From positions 1,060,182 to 1,124,181 of the forward strand of contig CP002098.1 of the NCBI GenBank assembly GCA_000145985.1: DNA of 64,000 nucleotides, given 5' to 3'. The stretch is from Ignisphaera aggregans DSM 17230 (GTDB lineage: Archaea > Thermoproteota > Thermoprotei_A > Sulfolobales > Ignisphaeraceae). Position numbers and translations under genes: made by a program. Below are positions 45,300 through 54,480 of the stretch, in pieces. Position 1 is the stretch's first letter. Each line of letters starts with the position of its first letter. The notes beneath the pieces were generated by a model. The model saw only the letters and a program-made list of their open reading frames with translations, searched no databases and was not told the origin of the DNA.

Positions 45300-46589
45300 T
45301 TAGAATCTATATATCTTGCCTGCATATATAGCTTCAGAACCAAGATAATTCTCTATTCTTAGAAGCTCATTATACTTTGCAGTCCTTTCACCCCTGGCAG
45401 GAGCACCTGTCTTTATAAAGGGTCCTGAAACCGCTACTGCAAGATGTGCAATAGTATTATCTTCACTTTCACCACTTCTATGACTAATAATAGTTATTAT
45501 AGATCTTGATTTAGCTAACTCTATAAAGTCCATTGTCTCACTAAGTGTTCCAACTTGGTTTGGCTTAACTATAACACCTGTTACAGCTCCCTTGCCTATA
45601 GCTTCATTTAATCTCACAATATTAGTCACTGTTAAATCATCACCAACAACAATTACTCTATCCTTTGTTTCTCTCCTTAACGCTGCATAAGATTCAAAGT
45701 CTTCTTCATGAAATGGATCTTCTATGCTTAATAATGAATATTCCTCTATAAGTTGCTTCCAATATTCAAGAAGTTCTTCCTTTGATAACTCCTTTCCATC
45801 TATCTTATAAACATTCTTTTCATCGATAAAGAATTGTGATGCTGCAGCATCTAATGATATCCTCACTTGATTCTCAACATCATATCCAGCTGCTTTTATA
45901 GCATTAATTAATGCTTCTATGGCTTCTCTAACCATAGTCATTGGCGGAGCAAATCCTCCCTCATCACCAACATTTATAGCTAGTGCACCATATTTTGCCT
46001 TGAGATATGTTTTTAGCTCTTTATATATCTCAACAGCGGCTCTCAATGCTTCAGAAAAGCTATCAAAACCTATTGGTACTATCATAAATTCTTGAACAGC
46101 TAATTCATTCCCTGCATGAGCTCCACCGTTAATGATGTTTAGCATAGGAATTGGAAGTATATGAGCTCTTGCACCACCTAAGTAGTTAAATAACGGAATC
46201 TTAGCAGTATCAGCTGCAGCTTTAGCTACTGCAAGACTTGTTGCTATAGCTGTATTAGCTCCTATTTGAGACTTATTTGGTGTTCCATCTATCTGGATTA
46301 TAATTCTATCTACATCTCTTTGTCTTCTAGAGTCAATTCCTTGTAAAGCTGGAGCTACATAATTTTTCACATTATTAACTGCCTTTGTAACCCCCTTCCC
46401 TTTAAACTTTCTCACATCAGAATCTCTAAGCTCCACAGCCTCATACTTCCCTCTAGAAGCACCAGCAGGTGCTATTGCTCTACCAATACCTCCACCAACA
46501 GTTTTAACTATAACCTCTATTGTTGGATCTCCTCGCGAATCTAATACTTGTAATGCATCTACATATTTTATTATATACTCATTATCCAT
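45300..46589 (-). CDS. eno: Enolase
   Basis: Converts 2-phosphoglycerate to phosphoenolpyruvate. With the ATG at 46589 (MDNEYIIKYVDALQVLDSRG) the protein has 429 residues, normal for the family. The frame is open nine codons further to 46616, but those residues are not family-like. Motifs: NPTIEV-like DPTIEV, APAGASRGKYEAVELRD, the metal site VGDEGGFAP, the SIEDPFHEED loop, DDLTVTN and SHRSGESED, then APARGERTAKYNELLRIE. Confidence 0.96.
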   Translation of the reverse strand: MDNEYIIKYVDALQVLDSRGDPTIEVIVKTVGGGIGRAIAPAGASRGKYEAVELRDSDVRKFKGKGVTKAVNNVKNYVAPALQGIDSRRQRDVDRIIIQIDGTPNKSQIGANTAIATSLAVAKAAADTAKIPLFNYLGGARAHILPIPMLNIINGGAHAGNELAVQEFMIVPIGFDSFSEALRAAVEIYKELKTYLKAKYGALAINVGDEGGFAPPMTMVREAIEALINAIKAAGYDVENQVRISLDAAASQFFIDEKNVYKIDGKELSKEELLEYWKQLIEEYSLLSIEDPFHEEDFESYAALRRETKDRVIVVGDDLTVTNIVRLNEAIGKGAVTGVIVKPNQVGTLSETMDFIELAKSRSIITIISHRSGESEDNTIAHLAVAVSGPFIKTGAPARGERTAKYNELLRIENYLGSEAIYAGKIYRF

Positions 46590-46706
46590 AAACTTACACC
46601 AAGATATAGAAATCATTTAGCCTTAAAAATGTTAATTACCAAGATATAAGCTTTAGTAAATAAACTTATATATGTAGAACTAACTAGTAGAAAATCGTGG
46701 CAAGAT

Positions 46707-47027
46707 ATGGCAAGAAAACAACAAGAATACAATATATGTCCAAGATGTGGCACAAAGGCTTCTCCAACAAGAACTTGGCAACTTATAGCACCACTACCAG
46801 ATAGTCAAGGAAGGATTACTATAACCATTATGGGAGCATATGAATGTCCAAACTGTGGATATAAATGGAGAGGTGTTGTCTCTAAAATGAAGGTAGGGAG
46901 TGATAGTATAGAGATAGAAAGTGGGAAAAAAGGTATAAAACTATCGAGTGATGAAAAAAGTACATCTTCTAGACAAGGAAATATCATTGAATTAGACTTA
47001 GATGAGGTCTTGGCTGAAGAAGAGTGA
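46707..47027 (+). CDS. Small zinc-ribbon protein, conserved-looking, function unknown
   Basis: A 106-residue protein with two CPxCG knuckles: CPRCG (12-16) and CPNCG about 38 residues later, forming a zinc ribbon with a beta insert (ITITIMGAYE). An acidic, Ser-rich tail ends ELDLDEVLAEEE. It may act in transcription or nucleic-acid binding, but that is only suggested by the fold. The stop overlaps the GTG start of signal peptidase (GTGA), so the two are coupled. Confidence 0.65.
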   Translation: MARKQQEYNICPRCGTKASPTRTWQLIAPLPDSQGRITITIMGAYECPNCGYKWRGVVSKMKVGSDSIEIESGKKGIKLSSDEKSTSSRQGNIIELDLDEVLAEEE

Positions 47028-47530
47028 GAACTAGTATAGGCAAGTATATAGTAAATATATTGTTACTGTTGCTCCTAGTGTTTTTACTCTATGTAAACAT
47101 ATCATACTATATCTTTGGCCAAGTAACTCTAGCAGTAGTTAATGGCAGAAGCATGTACCCATTATTACATAACGGAGATATTGTCATAATACTACCATTT
47201 AAGGACATAAAGCTAGGTGATGTAATAATATTCAAGAACGATGCAGATGAACTTGTAATACACAGGGTAATAGCTATATTAGAGTGTGACAATGGTTCTA
47301 AATTATATATCACTAAAGGTGATAACAATCCTCTTAATGATATTGATAGTGGAATTATATCGAAAAAGAGTGTATCATGTAATGTTATTAGAAGCTATAT
47401 ACTAAAAGGCTATGAACAATTCGTAAGAAGAACCTCTCGTGGAATACCATTAAATAGAATAGTTGGTAAGGTTCTTAGCATCGATGGTAATATAATAAAA
47501 ATTACAGGGTTACCTGTTCTAGGAAGTTAG
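47024..47530 (+). CDS. Signal peptidase I (archaeal, ER/Sec11-type)
   Basis: Cleaves signal peptides of exported proteins at the membrane. The 168 residues start at a GTG overlapping the zinc-ribbon gene stop. An N-terminal helix (about 8-30) is followed by the catalytic Ser43 in NGRSMYPLL and His80 in LVIHRV, the Ser-His pair of S26B peptidases, then KGDNNPLNDID. It would process the many secreted proteins of the organism, including the precursor at 19537. Confidence 0.9.
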   Translation: MRTSIGKYIVNILLLLLLVFLLYVNISYYIFGQVTLAVVNGRSMYPLLHNGDIVIILPFKDIKLGDVIIFKNDADELVIHRVIAILECDNGSKLYITKGDNNPLNDIDSGIISKKSVSCNVIRSYILKGYEQFVRRTSRGIPLNRIVGKVLSIDGNIIKITGLPVLGS

Positions 47531-47561
47531 TAAGTACATCATTATATAATAACTAATAGTG

Positions 47562-49595
47562 TTAAAATTCACCCTGTTTTATAAGATGCCTACAAACCTC
47601 TTTTACATAGCTACCTGTGCTTTTCAGTTTCAATAACTTCTCAAGATATTGAGTCCAGCTAAATCCAAATTTTCTCCAAGTTTCATATGCACTTCTAATA
47701 TTCTCTAGAGCAATATTATGAAAAATACATAGGTTATTTGCATATACACTTCTTTTACATATCATACACCTTCTACCATTATTATCAGACATCTCTATAT
47801 ACTTTGAAATCTCTGCTCTTAATGTTTGAATGTCAAGACTTTTTACCCTATTTATATATTTCAGGAGCATCTCTTTAGCTTCTTCAACAATATCGTCACA
47901 TTTTGCCTTCATATTCAATATCATGTTGAGTCTCTCTTCAAATTTTCTAGTTAGCTCAACACTGATCAGCTCCTCAACATAATCTTTAAGAAGAAATGAG
48001 ATGAGAATTCCTAGTTCACTTACACCAGATCCTCTTCCCCTCATATAAAGATAGCCTCTTTTAAATAATGTCTCTACAATCTCGGCACGGGTTGCCTCAG
48101 TACCTATACCTTTTTCCTCCATCCATTTAACTAAAGAGATTTTTGATGGAAGATGAGGAGGCTTTGTAAAATGAATTACTATTTTAGCTTCATGAATAGG
48201 TATTTGTAATCCCTTTCTTAACAATTTCAAGGAGATTTCTTCCCCATTGAAGTGTATGTATGGATAGTATTGTAACCATCCTCTACTCCTTACAATATTT
48301 GTTGAAAGATAGTAACGTCTTCCATGGACAATAAATTCTATTCTTACATACTGTACTACTGCTGGATTGGCAAAAGTAGCTAGATATCTACGAACAATTA
48401 AATCATATAGTTTTATATGATCCTTTGACAAGCCTTTTAATGTCCCTTCACCAGTAGGATATATTGCTGGATGTGCAGGATCTTCCTTTGGACCATTATT
48501 TGGTCTTAATATACCTCTTGTTTCTGCTAATAATGTTTTTACTAAGGTTCTATAGACAATATTTTGGGATAACTTTTCAAGTATTTCTCGATTATTTAGT
48601 GTAGGTGGAAGTTTCTGACTATTTGTCCTAGGATAGCTAATTAAAGCCTCTAGATATAGATCCTCTGCCAATTTCTGTGTTTTATATGGTGTAAAACCAT
48701 ATATTCTATGTGCTTCACTTTGTAGATCTGGTAGATTGAATGGATGAGGAGGTTCTATTCTTTCATCTCTTACAATAATATCTAAGACTGTTGCTCTAGG
48801 ATCTCGTTTTATATTTTCAAGATATTCTTTTGCATCAGATAATGAATTAAATGGCGAGTCAATGGGTATTAACTTGAAAATCTTATTATCTATAAAGATC
48901 TTGATAGAGGGATATGCATATGGTACTGGGACATGTGTTTTCCTTTGAAGATCAATATTAACTACATAAGAAAGTGTTGGTGACTGAACTCTACCAGCAC
49001 TAAGTATTCTTTTCTCATTAAATACACTTCTATATATACTCATTAACATTCTCGATACATTTATACCCCATAACCAATCTAAAATATGTCTACAGTATCC
49101 AGCTTCAATCATATTGTAATCAAGTGGTAAGAGATTATTAAATGCTCTTACTATTTCTGATGCAGTTAGACTTGAGAACTTAGCTCTCTTAGATCTCTTT
49201 ATATCCCCAATATTCTTAATTATCATATAACCTATTAAAGAGCCCTCAATATCATAGTCACAAGCATTAATGTATTCTTTTGCATTTTTTGCTAACATAG
49301 ATAGAACATTAAGATATTTTCTTGTAAAGATCGATTCAGGTTCCACAATATATTTAGGAACCCATTTATAGTCAAAAACGGGAAAACCTTTAGATTCTGT
49401 ATGGAGAGTATATAGATGCCCAGCTGCAGGAGCTATTACAAATCTCGAAGTACCTCTCATCACAAACCATACAGGTACTCCATTAATTCTATACTTCTTT
49501 GGATTACCCAAAGCATAAGCTATTTTCTCAGCAGATTTAGGTTTCTCTGCAATTACAAGGATATAGTCCTTAATGTTCAATATAGATTTATCCAC
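47562..49595 (-). CDS. DNA topoisomerase type IA (topoisomerase I/III)
   Basis: A 677-residue type IA topoisomerase that relaxes or decatenates DNA. The N-terminal Toprim domain has VIAEKPKSAEKIA, PAAGHLYTL and DYDIEGSLIG, where the usual DxDxEG is represented by CDYDIEG. Next come ILSAGRVQSPTLSYVV and the active-site Tyr in ALISYPRTNSQKLP. The C-terminal region has GIGTEATRAEIVETL and a Cys-bearing segment (CMICKRSVYANNLC) that may be a zinc finger. Convergent with the signal peptidase gene. Confidence 0.93.
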   Translation of the reverse strand: MDKSILNIKDYILVIAEKPKSAEKIAYALGNPKKYRINGVPVWFVMRGTSRFVIAPAAGHLYTLHTESKGFPVFDYKWVPKYIVEPESIFTRKYLNVLSMLAKNAKEYINACDYDIEGSLIGYMIIKNIGDIKRSKRAKFSSLTASEIVRAFNNLLPLDYNMIEAGYCRHILDWLWGINVSRMLMSIYRSVFNEKRILSAGRVQSPTLSYVVNIDLQRKTHVPVPYAYPSIKIFIDNKIFKLIPIDSPFNSLSDAKEYLENIKRDPRATVLDIIVRDERIEPPHPFNLPDLQSEAHRIYGFTPYKTQKLAEDLYLEALISYPRTNSQKLPPTLNNREILEKLSQNIVYRTLVKTLLAETRGILRPNNGPKEDPAHPAIYPTGEGTLKGLSKDHIKLYDLIVRRYLATFANPAVVQYVRIEFIVHGRRYYLSTNIVRSRGWLQYYPYIHFNGEEISLKLLRKGLQIPIHEAKIVIHFTKPPHLPSKISLVKWMEEKGIGTEATRAEIVETLFKRGYLYMRGRGSGVSELGILISFLLKDYVEELISVELTRKFEERLNMILNMKAKCDDIVEEAKEMLLKYINRVKSLDIQTLRAEISKYIEMSDNNGRRCMICKRSVYANNLCIFHNIALENIRSAYETWRKFGFSWTQYLEKLLKLKSTGSYVKEVCRHLIKQGEF

Positions 49596-49663
49596 AAGGT
49601 TTTACCCATTCTCCAAAAGCTTTTATTAGCTTTAGCAATAAAGCATAAAAGAGATAAATCTAA

Positions 49664-50017
49664 TTAAAGTAATGAATGTTCTTCGCCAAAATGTTTTATG
49701 ATGATATCATTAAGTTTCTCAACTTTTTTTCTTTCAATATCCGCTAAAATTTTTAGGGGTATAAGTTGATACTCACCATTAGGTTTCTCTCTCTTTATAA
49801 GAATAGGCAGTACACCTAATAGAAGCTCTCTTTCAGCTATTATTACAGGATCTTTATTCTGAAGAGATGAAATATCAATTAGAGGTGGTGCACCCATAGC
49901 TAATTGTAATGCTCTTGCAGCTACAATCCTTGCTTTTTCATATTTTGTTAATCTTTTAGGCCCTATAACTATTTCATCTATACTTCTAACTATGGCTTTT
50001 TCAATATCAATACTCAT
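49664..50017 (-). CDS. rpoK: RNA polymerase subunit Rpo6/RpoK
   Basis: Small subunit that stabilises the archaeal RNA polymerase clamp. A 117-residue protein with the family core IGPKRLTKYEKARIVAARAL, then LQLAMGAPPLID and IIAERELLLGVLPILIKR. It carries a C-terminal extension of about 25 residues (ERKKVEKLNDIIIKHFGEEH) compared with the usual length near 95. A TATA-like element lies 40-53 bases upstream. Confidence 0.95.
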   Translation of the reverse strand: MSIDIEKAIVRSIDEIVIGPKRLTKYEKARIVAARALQLAMGAPPLIDISSLQNKDPVIIAERELLLGVLPILIKREKPNGEYQLIPLKILADIERKKVEKLNDIIIKHFGEEHSLL

Positions 50018-50056
50018 GGATATTACCCTTAGCTATAAAGCTATTTAGGAATAGAT

Positions 50057-50070
50057 GTATATAAAAGCTT
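50057..50070 (-). promoter_or_regulatory. TATA-like element upstream of rpoK
   Basis: The minus-strand sequence AAGCTTTTATATAC lies 40-53 bases before the rpoK ATG at 50017, in the only gap upstream. Confidence 0.45.
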
Positions 50071-50157
50071 TATAGTTAACAAATTTACAATACTTATTGT
50101 GTAAACAAAAAAGAGGTACACAATTAATAAAATGATTATGCTAATGATGTATCTATA

Positions 50158-51861
50158 TTAGTCAAATTTTGGTGTCGACTTCTCTTCTTCTTCCTCCTTC
50201 TTCTCCTCCTTCTTTCCTTTTTCTTCCTTCTTTGGAGCTGCAGCTATAACATCATCTATCTTAAGTATTGTTGTTGCTGTCTCTGTAGCACTCTTAAGAA
50301 TTTGTTTCTTTACAGCTACTGGCTCTAGCACATTTATCTTAGTAATATCGTCTATTACTTTGCTGTTTACTACATCGATACCTGCAGCCTGTTTACCTTC
50401 TGCATGTAGTTTCCTTAACTCCATTATAGTTTCTAATACATCCATTCCTGCTGTTTGAGCTAGTACTTGAGGTATTTCTTCAATTGCATCAGCAAATGCC
50501 ATTACAGCTAACTGCTCTCTACCACCAACACTCTCAGCCCACTTCCTTAGCCTCATAGCCAATTCGATTTCTACAGCACCTCCTCCAGGTACAACCTTTG
50601 GATCTCTTAACAAGTTTCTTATAGTATGTAGACCATCATTAATGCTTCTCTCTACTTCATCCAATAGCATATCATTAGCTCCTCTAAGTAGTATTGTTGC
50701 TGCCTTTGGATTCTTGCATCTCTCTACAAATACCATCTTGTCATTACCAACTCTTCTCTCCTCAACAAGTTCACAGGATCCTAAGTCTCTCTCTGTGAGA
50801 TCCCTTACACTTGTAACAATTCTTCCTCCAGTAGCCTTCTCTAATTTCTCCATATCACTCCTCTTAACTCTTCTAACAGCCATAATACCCTTCTTAGCTA
50901 GATAATGCTGAGCAACATCATCAATACCCTTCTGACAAATAACAACATTAGCACCAACAGAACTAATCTTCTCAACCATATCCCTTAATATCTTTGCTTC
51001 TTCCTCTAGAAAACTTCTTATCTGTTCTGGCGATGTTATGTTGATCTTAGCAGTTATATCAGGTTTCTCAATCTCTAATGGAGTGTCAAGTAGTGCTATC
51101 TTAGCATTTTCAACTCTCCTAGGCATAGCAGGATGGACAACCTCTTTGTCAAGTACTATTCCTTGTATTAGCATACTATCTGCTAAACTTCCACCTCTCT
51201 TCTTTTCTATTTTAATCATATCAAGCTTAACATCGTATGTTCCATCAGGTCTTTTCTCAGCAGCTGTAAAAGCTGCTTCTAAGATCATGTCCATTAATCT
51301 ATCTAATACATCAGGCGTTGCAATATATTTACTGGCTAATGCTGTATGAAGTGCTTTCTTTAATTCTTGTTTAGCTATATTCCTATCCTCTTCCTTATCT
51401 AGATCACCTATCTTCAACTTTATTGCTATTTCATCTAGAATCTCAAGAGCCTTATTGAGAGCTGCCTTATATCCCTCTATAATTACTGTAGGATGTATAC
51501 CTTGATCTAATAGCTGCTCTGCTCTTTCTAGGAGAGCACCAGATAAAACCACAACAGATGTAGTACCATCACCTACTTCAGCATCTACAGCTTTTGCTGC
51601 TTCTACTAGCAATTTAGCAGCTGGATGCTGTACCTCCATCTCTTTTACTATTGCAGCACCATCATTAGTTACAGTTATATCACCAAAGCTATCTACAAGC
51701 ATTTTATCTAGTCCACGAGGACCTAGACTAGTCTTCAATATTTCAGATAGTACTCTTGCAGCCATTATATTTGCTCTAAGAGCTTCACGTCCATGAGTTC
51801 TCGAAGTACCTTCTTTTAGGATTAGTACAGGTACTCCATATAGTGCCATACCTTTCACCAA
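50158..51861 (-). CDS. Thermosome subunit (group II chaperonin)
   Basis: ATP-driven protein-folding chamber subunit, 567 residues. Family motifs: [38 protein letters not shown] (the nucleotide site), the apical region near [10 protein letters not shown], and [16 protein letters not shown]. The C-terminal tail is Lys/Glu-rich ([17 protein letters not shown]), ending TPKFD rather than a GGM repeat. A TATA element (CATATAAGCTTATA) lies only 23-36 bases before the ATG, so the mRNA is probably leaderless or nearly so. Confidence 0.96.
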   Translation of the reverse strand: MVKGMALYGVPVLILKEGTSRTHGREALRANIMAARVLSEILKTSLGPRGLDKMLVDSFGDITVTNDGAAIVKEMEVQHPAAKLLVEAAKAVDAEVGDGTTSVVVLSGALLERAEQLLDQGIHPTVIIEGYKAALNKALEILDEIAIKLKIGDLDKEEDRNIAKQELKKALHTALASKYIATPDVLDRLMDMILEAAFTAAEKRPDGTYDVKLDMIKIEKKRGGSLADSMLIQGIVLDKEVVHPAMPRRVENAKIALLDTPLEIEKPDITAKINITSPEQIRSFLEEEAKILRDMVEKISSVGANVVICQKGIDDVAQHYLAKKGIMAVRRVKRSDMEKLEKATGGRIVTSVRDLTERDLGSCELVEERRVGNDKMVFVERCKNPKAATILLRGANDMLLDEVERSINDGLHTIRNLLRDPKVVPGGGAVEIELAMRLRKWAESVGGREQLAVMAFADAIEEIPQVLAQTAGMDVLETIMELRKLHAEGKQAAGIDVVNSKVIDDITKINVLEPVAVKKQILKSATETATTILKIDDVIAAAPKKEEKGKKEEKKEEEEEKSTPKFD

Positions 51862-51883
51862 TAAGGCGTATTTGTAGAGGTTC

Positions 51884-51897
51884 TATATAAGCTTATA
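51884..51897 (-). promoter_or_regulatory. TATA box of the thermosome gene
   Basis: The minus-strand run ATAAGCTTATATAG is centred about 30 bases before the start codon, the distance expected from TATA to transcription start. That predicts a leaderless transcript. Confidence 0.55.
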
Positions 51898-51911
51898 TGA
51901 ACATCAACTGA

Positions 51912-52802
51912 TTAAGTTCCATATTCTACAGCATCTATATAGCCTAAGATCCTACTACATATCTCACATAAATCACTATCAGAATAACTACCGCAATATT
52001 TACATCTAGTAGCTTTGGATCCAATAACATAGCTTTGAAGAAGCTCAACTGTTTTCGAACTAGAGTACATGAGCTCTGGAGACCTTATTAAGATGTCTTT
52101 TGCCTTTCTCCAAAACTCACGTTCCTTAACGAAACTATACAAGGCATCCTCTTTCTCTTCAGTTTTTAACGGAATCTTTTTATCGGTTAGCGATAGATAT
52201 ATTATGTCTATAGATGTGACATAGTAGAAGGGTCTTGATAAACTAATATTATCATCAACTATCCTTATAGGCATACCTTCGCTAAATATAGATTTGCTTA
52301 TCATTAATAATCCGTATAATAATAGGATTGAGAGTTCATCTCTAAATAATGGGACTAAAATACTCTCTATAAATCTTTCTCTTGCTATTTTAATAGCAAC
52401 TGCTTCATAAAATTTTATTAACTCTATTAATTGAATAGATTTAAATTCTTTATCTCCTACTCTAATGTTTATGAATGTAACTGATGGAAATGATTTGGAT
52501 AGAGTTTCACAATCGATAAAATCATATATACATAAAACATGTAGAGCGACATTAAAATCCTTAATAGCTGAAATAAGTATATATAATCCTTCAATAGAAC
52601 TTAAAATTCGTTCGGGTCTTAGAATATAGATTGCAAATCCATTCTTTCTAACCATCTTATAATAATGTATAGCTTTTCTCACTTGTTTTACAACACTATT
52701 ATAGAGACAATATCTACAGAGTTTTTCCCCTGATACTATCCTTTTATATACTGCCAATCTTTTCCTACATGATGAACAGTATACCTCATTACCAATCTTC
52801 AT
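51912..52802 (-). CDS. TtuA/NcsA-like protein with two zinc knuckle pairs but no PP-loop
   Basis: A 296-residue protein. The N-terminal knuckle has CSSC (9-12) and CRYC (29-32). The C-terminal knuckle has CKYCG (about 268) and CEIC. This framing, plus YCLYNSVVKQVRKAIHYYKM and the C-terminal SDSDLC, resembles tRNA thiolases of the TtuA/NcsA family. The ATP-binding SGGKDS loop expected after KMVRKNG is replaced by an FAIYILRPERILS-like stretch. If related, it has lost adenylation activity and may be a structural partner. It is the last of three closely spaced genes (5 and 13 bases apart). Confidence 0.55.
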   Translation of the reverse strand: MKIGNEVYCSSCRKRLAVYKRIVSGEKLCRYCLYNSVVKQVRKAIHYYKMVRKNGFAIYILRPERILSSIEGLYILISAIKDFNVALHVLCIYDFIDCETLSKSFPSVTFINIRVGDKEFKSIQLIELIKFYEAVAIKIARERFIESILVPLFRDELSILLLYGLLMISKSIFSEGMPIRIVDDNISLSRPFYYVTSIDIIYLSLTDKKIPLKTEEKEDALYSFVKEREFWRKAKDILIRSPELMYSSSKTVELLQSYVIGSKATRCKYCGSYSDSDLCEICSRILGYIDAVEYGT

Positions 52803-52806
52803 ATGT

Positions 52807-53187
52807 CTATCTAGACCTTATGAACTTTATTTGAATTGAATGCTTTTTCAACGTACTTCTTATTCCCTCCTTCAATGTCTCTATATCGTTATAAACGCTA
52901 TGGAATACTCCCTCCTGAGAAAATATACATGATCCATTGAGATACATCTTTATTATAACATCCTTTTTTGCAAGTGATATCTCATAATCCTCTAAATCAC
53001 TTAATGCCATATTAACATCAATGATGCCAAAGACTATTTTTGGCTTGACTAACTCTTCAAGGTATTGGAATAACTTTATTATATAATCCCAGTTCTTACT
53101 TGAACGATTACATATGGCTATAACTACAAGTCTATTCCTTGATATTGTCTCTCTATAACTCTCACTACTTTGAAGCTCTATAACCAT
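52807..53187 (-). CDS. Hypothetical protein, possibly thioredoxin-fold without CxxC
   Basis: A 126-residue protein. The pattern RNRLVVIAICNRSSKNWDYII, then IVFGIIDVNM, then a strand pair around VIIKMYLNGSCIF and a C-terminal helix is like thioredoxin-fold proteins. The CxxC redox site is absent. Assignment is by pattern only. It lies between the two zinc-knuckle genes and ends four bases before the TtuA-like start, so all three are probably one operon. Confidence 0.45.
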   Translation of the reverse strand: MVIELQSSESYRETISRNRLVVIAICNRSSKNWDYIIKLFQYLEELVKPKIVFGIIDVNMALSDLEDYEISLAKKDVIIKMYLNGSCIFSQEGVFHSVYNDIETLKEGIRSTLKKHSIQIKFIRSR

Positions 53188-53200
53188 ATTACTATCACAG

Positions 53201-54043
53201 CTATTGAGATATATATTTCCTTAATAACTCTTTTTCTTCATTAGATAATAAAACTTCTATATCTAGTACATCTCTATGTTCTGATGGTGCTTTGATTCCT
53301 AAACTATTAACATATACATATCCATAGCTTAGAGCCTTCTTAATACTTTCAATATCGCTACTCTTTGCAAACTCTTTTAAAAGTTCACCAAAATTTATAT
53401 ATTCCTTCAATTGCTTTTCAGATATATTAGAGCCACAAATAATACAATTCATATCAGGCATAAGGGAATTAAATCCACATACAGGACATACCACTGGTAG
53501 TATTGGGTGTTTCTTTGCAACCCACCACTTTCTCCAAATCTCTCTAAGCCTCTCAACTAGATCATTCCTACCCAATTTAATAGCTTCACTATAAAGTCTT
53601 GGCGCATAGCCTAGAACAGCATCACCAATATAATTTACAACAAATTCAAGCTGTTGAACAGATAACCTTTCTCTAAGCTCTAACAATGTTCTAGCTATTA
53701 CTGGATAAATATATTCAATATTACGTCTAAATCTCCTAGCTATTGTATCTATATCAAGCGTACTAGATTCTCCTCTAAGCATCTCTACAACTCTCGTTAG
53801 CAATACTACATATTCATCTTCGTTCAATTCTAGAAACTCTAAACCTAATAAACTAATCAATTCAGATAGATGCCTCGATACCCATTCCTCAGTATCAACA
53901 TATCTCTTCCTACTTTGTCTACCTCTTCTCGAGCTGATACTAACCTTTACAGAATCTTCAATTTGTTTCATCTCTTCAGATTCTTTTTTAGAACTTTCAT
54001 CAAGTCTCTTAGTCTTAGCTGTAGATGATTTCTTCCTTGGCAT
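53201..54043 (-). CDS. Hypothetical protein with a central zinc ribbon
   Basis: A 280-residue protein. Residues 1-45 are Lys/Ser/Glu-rich and probably disordered. Helical regions follow (SRHLSELISLLGLEFLEL and LRERLSVQQLEFVVNYI). A zinc ribbon reads VVCPVCGFNSL then CIICGSN near residues 185-205, and a helical C-terminus ends EELLRKYISQ-like. I do not recognise the family. It is first gene of the three-gene unit with the thioredoxin-like and TtuA-like genes. Confidence 0.55.
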   Translation of the reverse strand: MPRKKSSTAKTKRLDESSKKESEEMKQIEDSVKVSISSRRGRQSRKRYVDTEEWVSRHLSELISLLGLEFLELNEDEYVVLLTRVVEMLRGESSTLDIDTIARRFRRNIEYIYPVIARTLLELRERLSVQQLEFVVNYIGDAVLGYAPRLYSEAIKLGRNDLVERLREIWRKWWVAKKHPILPVVCPVCGFNSLMPDMNCIICGSNISEKQLKEYINFGELLKEFAKSSDIESIKKALSYGYVYVNSLGIKAPSEHRDVLDIEVLLSNEEKELLRKYISQ

Positions 54044-54480
54044 ACTAATAACTCCTCTTTTCTTGAGACTCCTTATTTAAAGTATTCCCCTAAAAAGATT
54101 AAGTTCTGATATGTTCAATACAATTCCATGTTCAATTAAAAATTATAACTATAATGAATTAATATATGAGTGACAAGAAGTTAAAAATATTCTAAGTAAC
54201 CATTGCTACTAGTAGTTTTTCCATTATTGAATGTTTCCAAGACCCAAGAGACTACAAAGCATAGTAACAGAGGTAGAGAACTATTGTAATGATGAATTTG
54301 AGAGAAATTGAGAGCTGTAATGAATGAAGCTATATAATTAAAAGTATTTGAGAATGCTTAGGAATGTGTGGTCTAGGAAATCAGTGTTACCCTTGTGCTA
54401 CTTATTTTGACTAGTAAAACATTCACAAGTCTCTCTAGCTAAATTTAATTTCTGGGAAAACTAATATATTATACGCAATA
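54044..54480. other. Intergenic region between divergent genes
   Basis: An AT-rich gap of 437 bases between the zinc-ribbon gene and nrdJ. TATA-like runs occur near 54083-54090 on one side and at 54436-54452 (agctaaatttaatttc) on the nrdJ side. I see no gene or repeat. One C-box-like ATGATGA near 54291 lacks a matching D box. Confidence 0.4.

Noticed and set aside
54288-54345. ATGATGA near 54291 as another C/D sRNA
   Set aside because: No D box at the right distance and only weak internal boxes.
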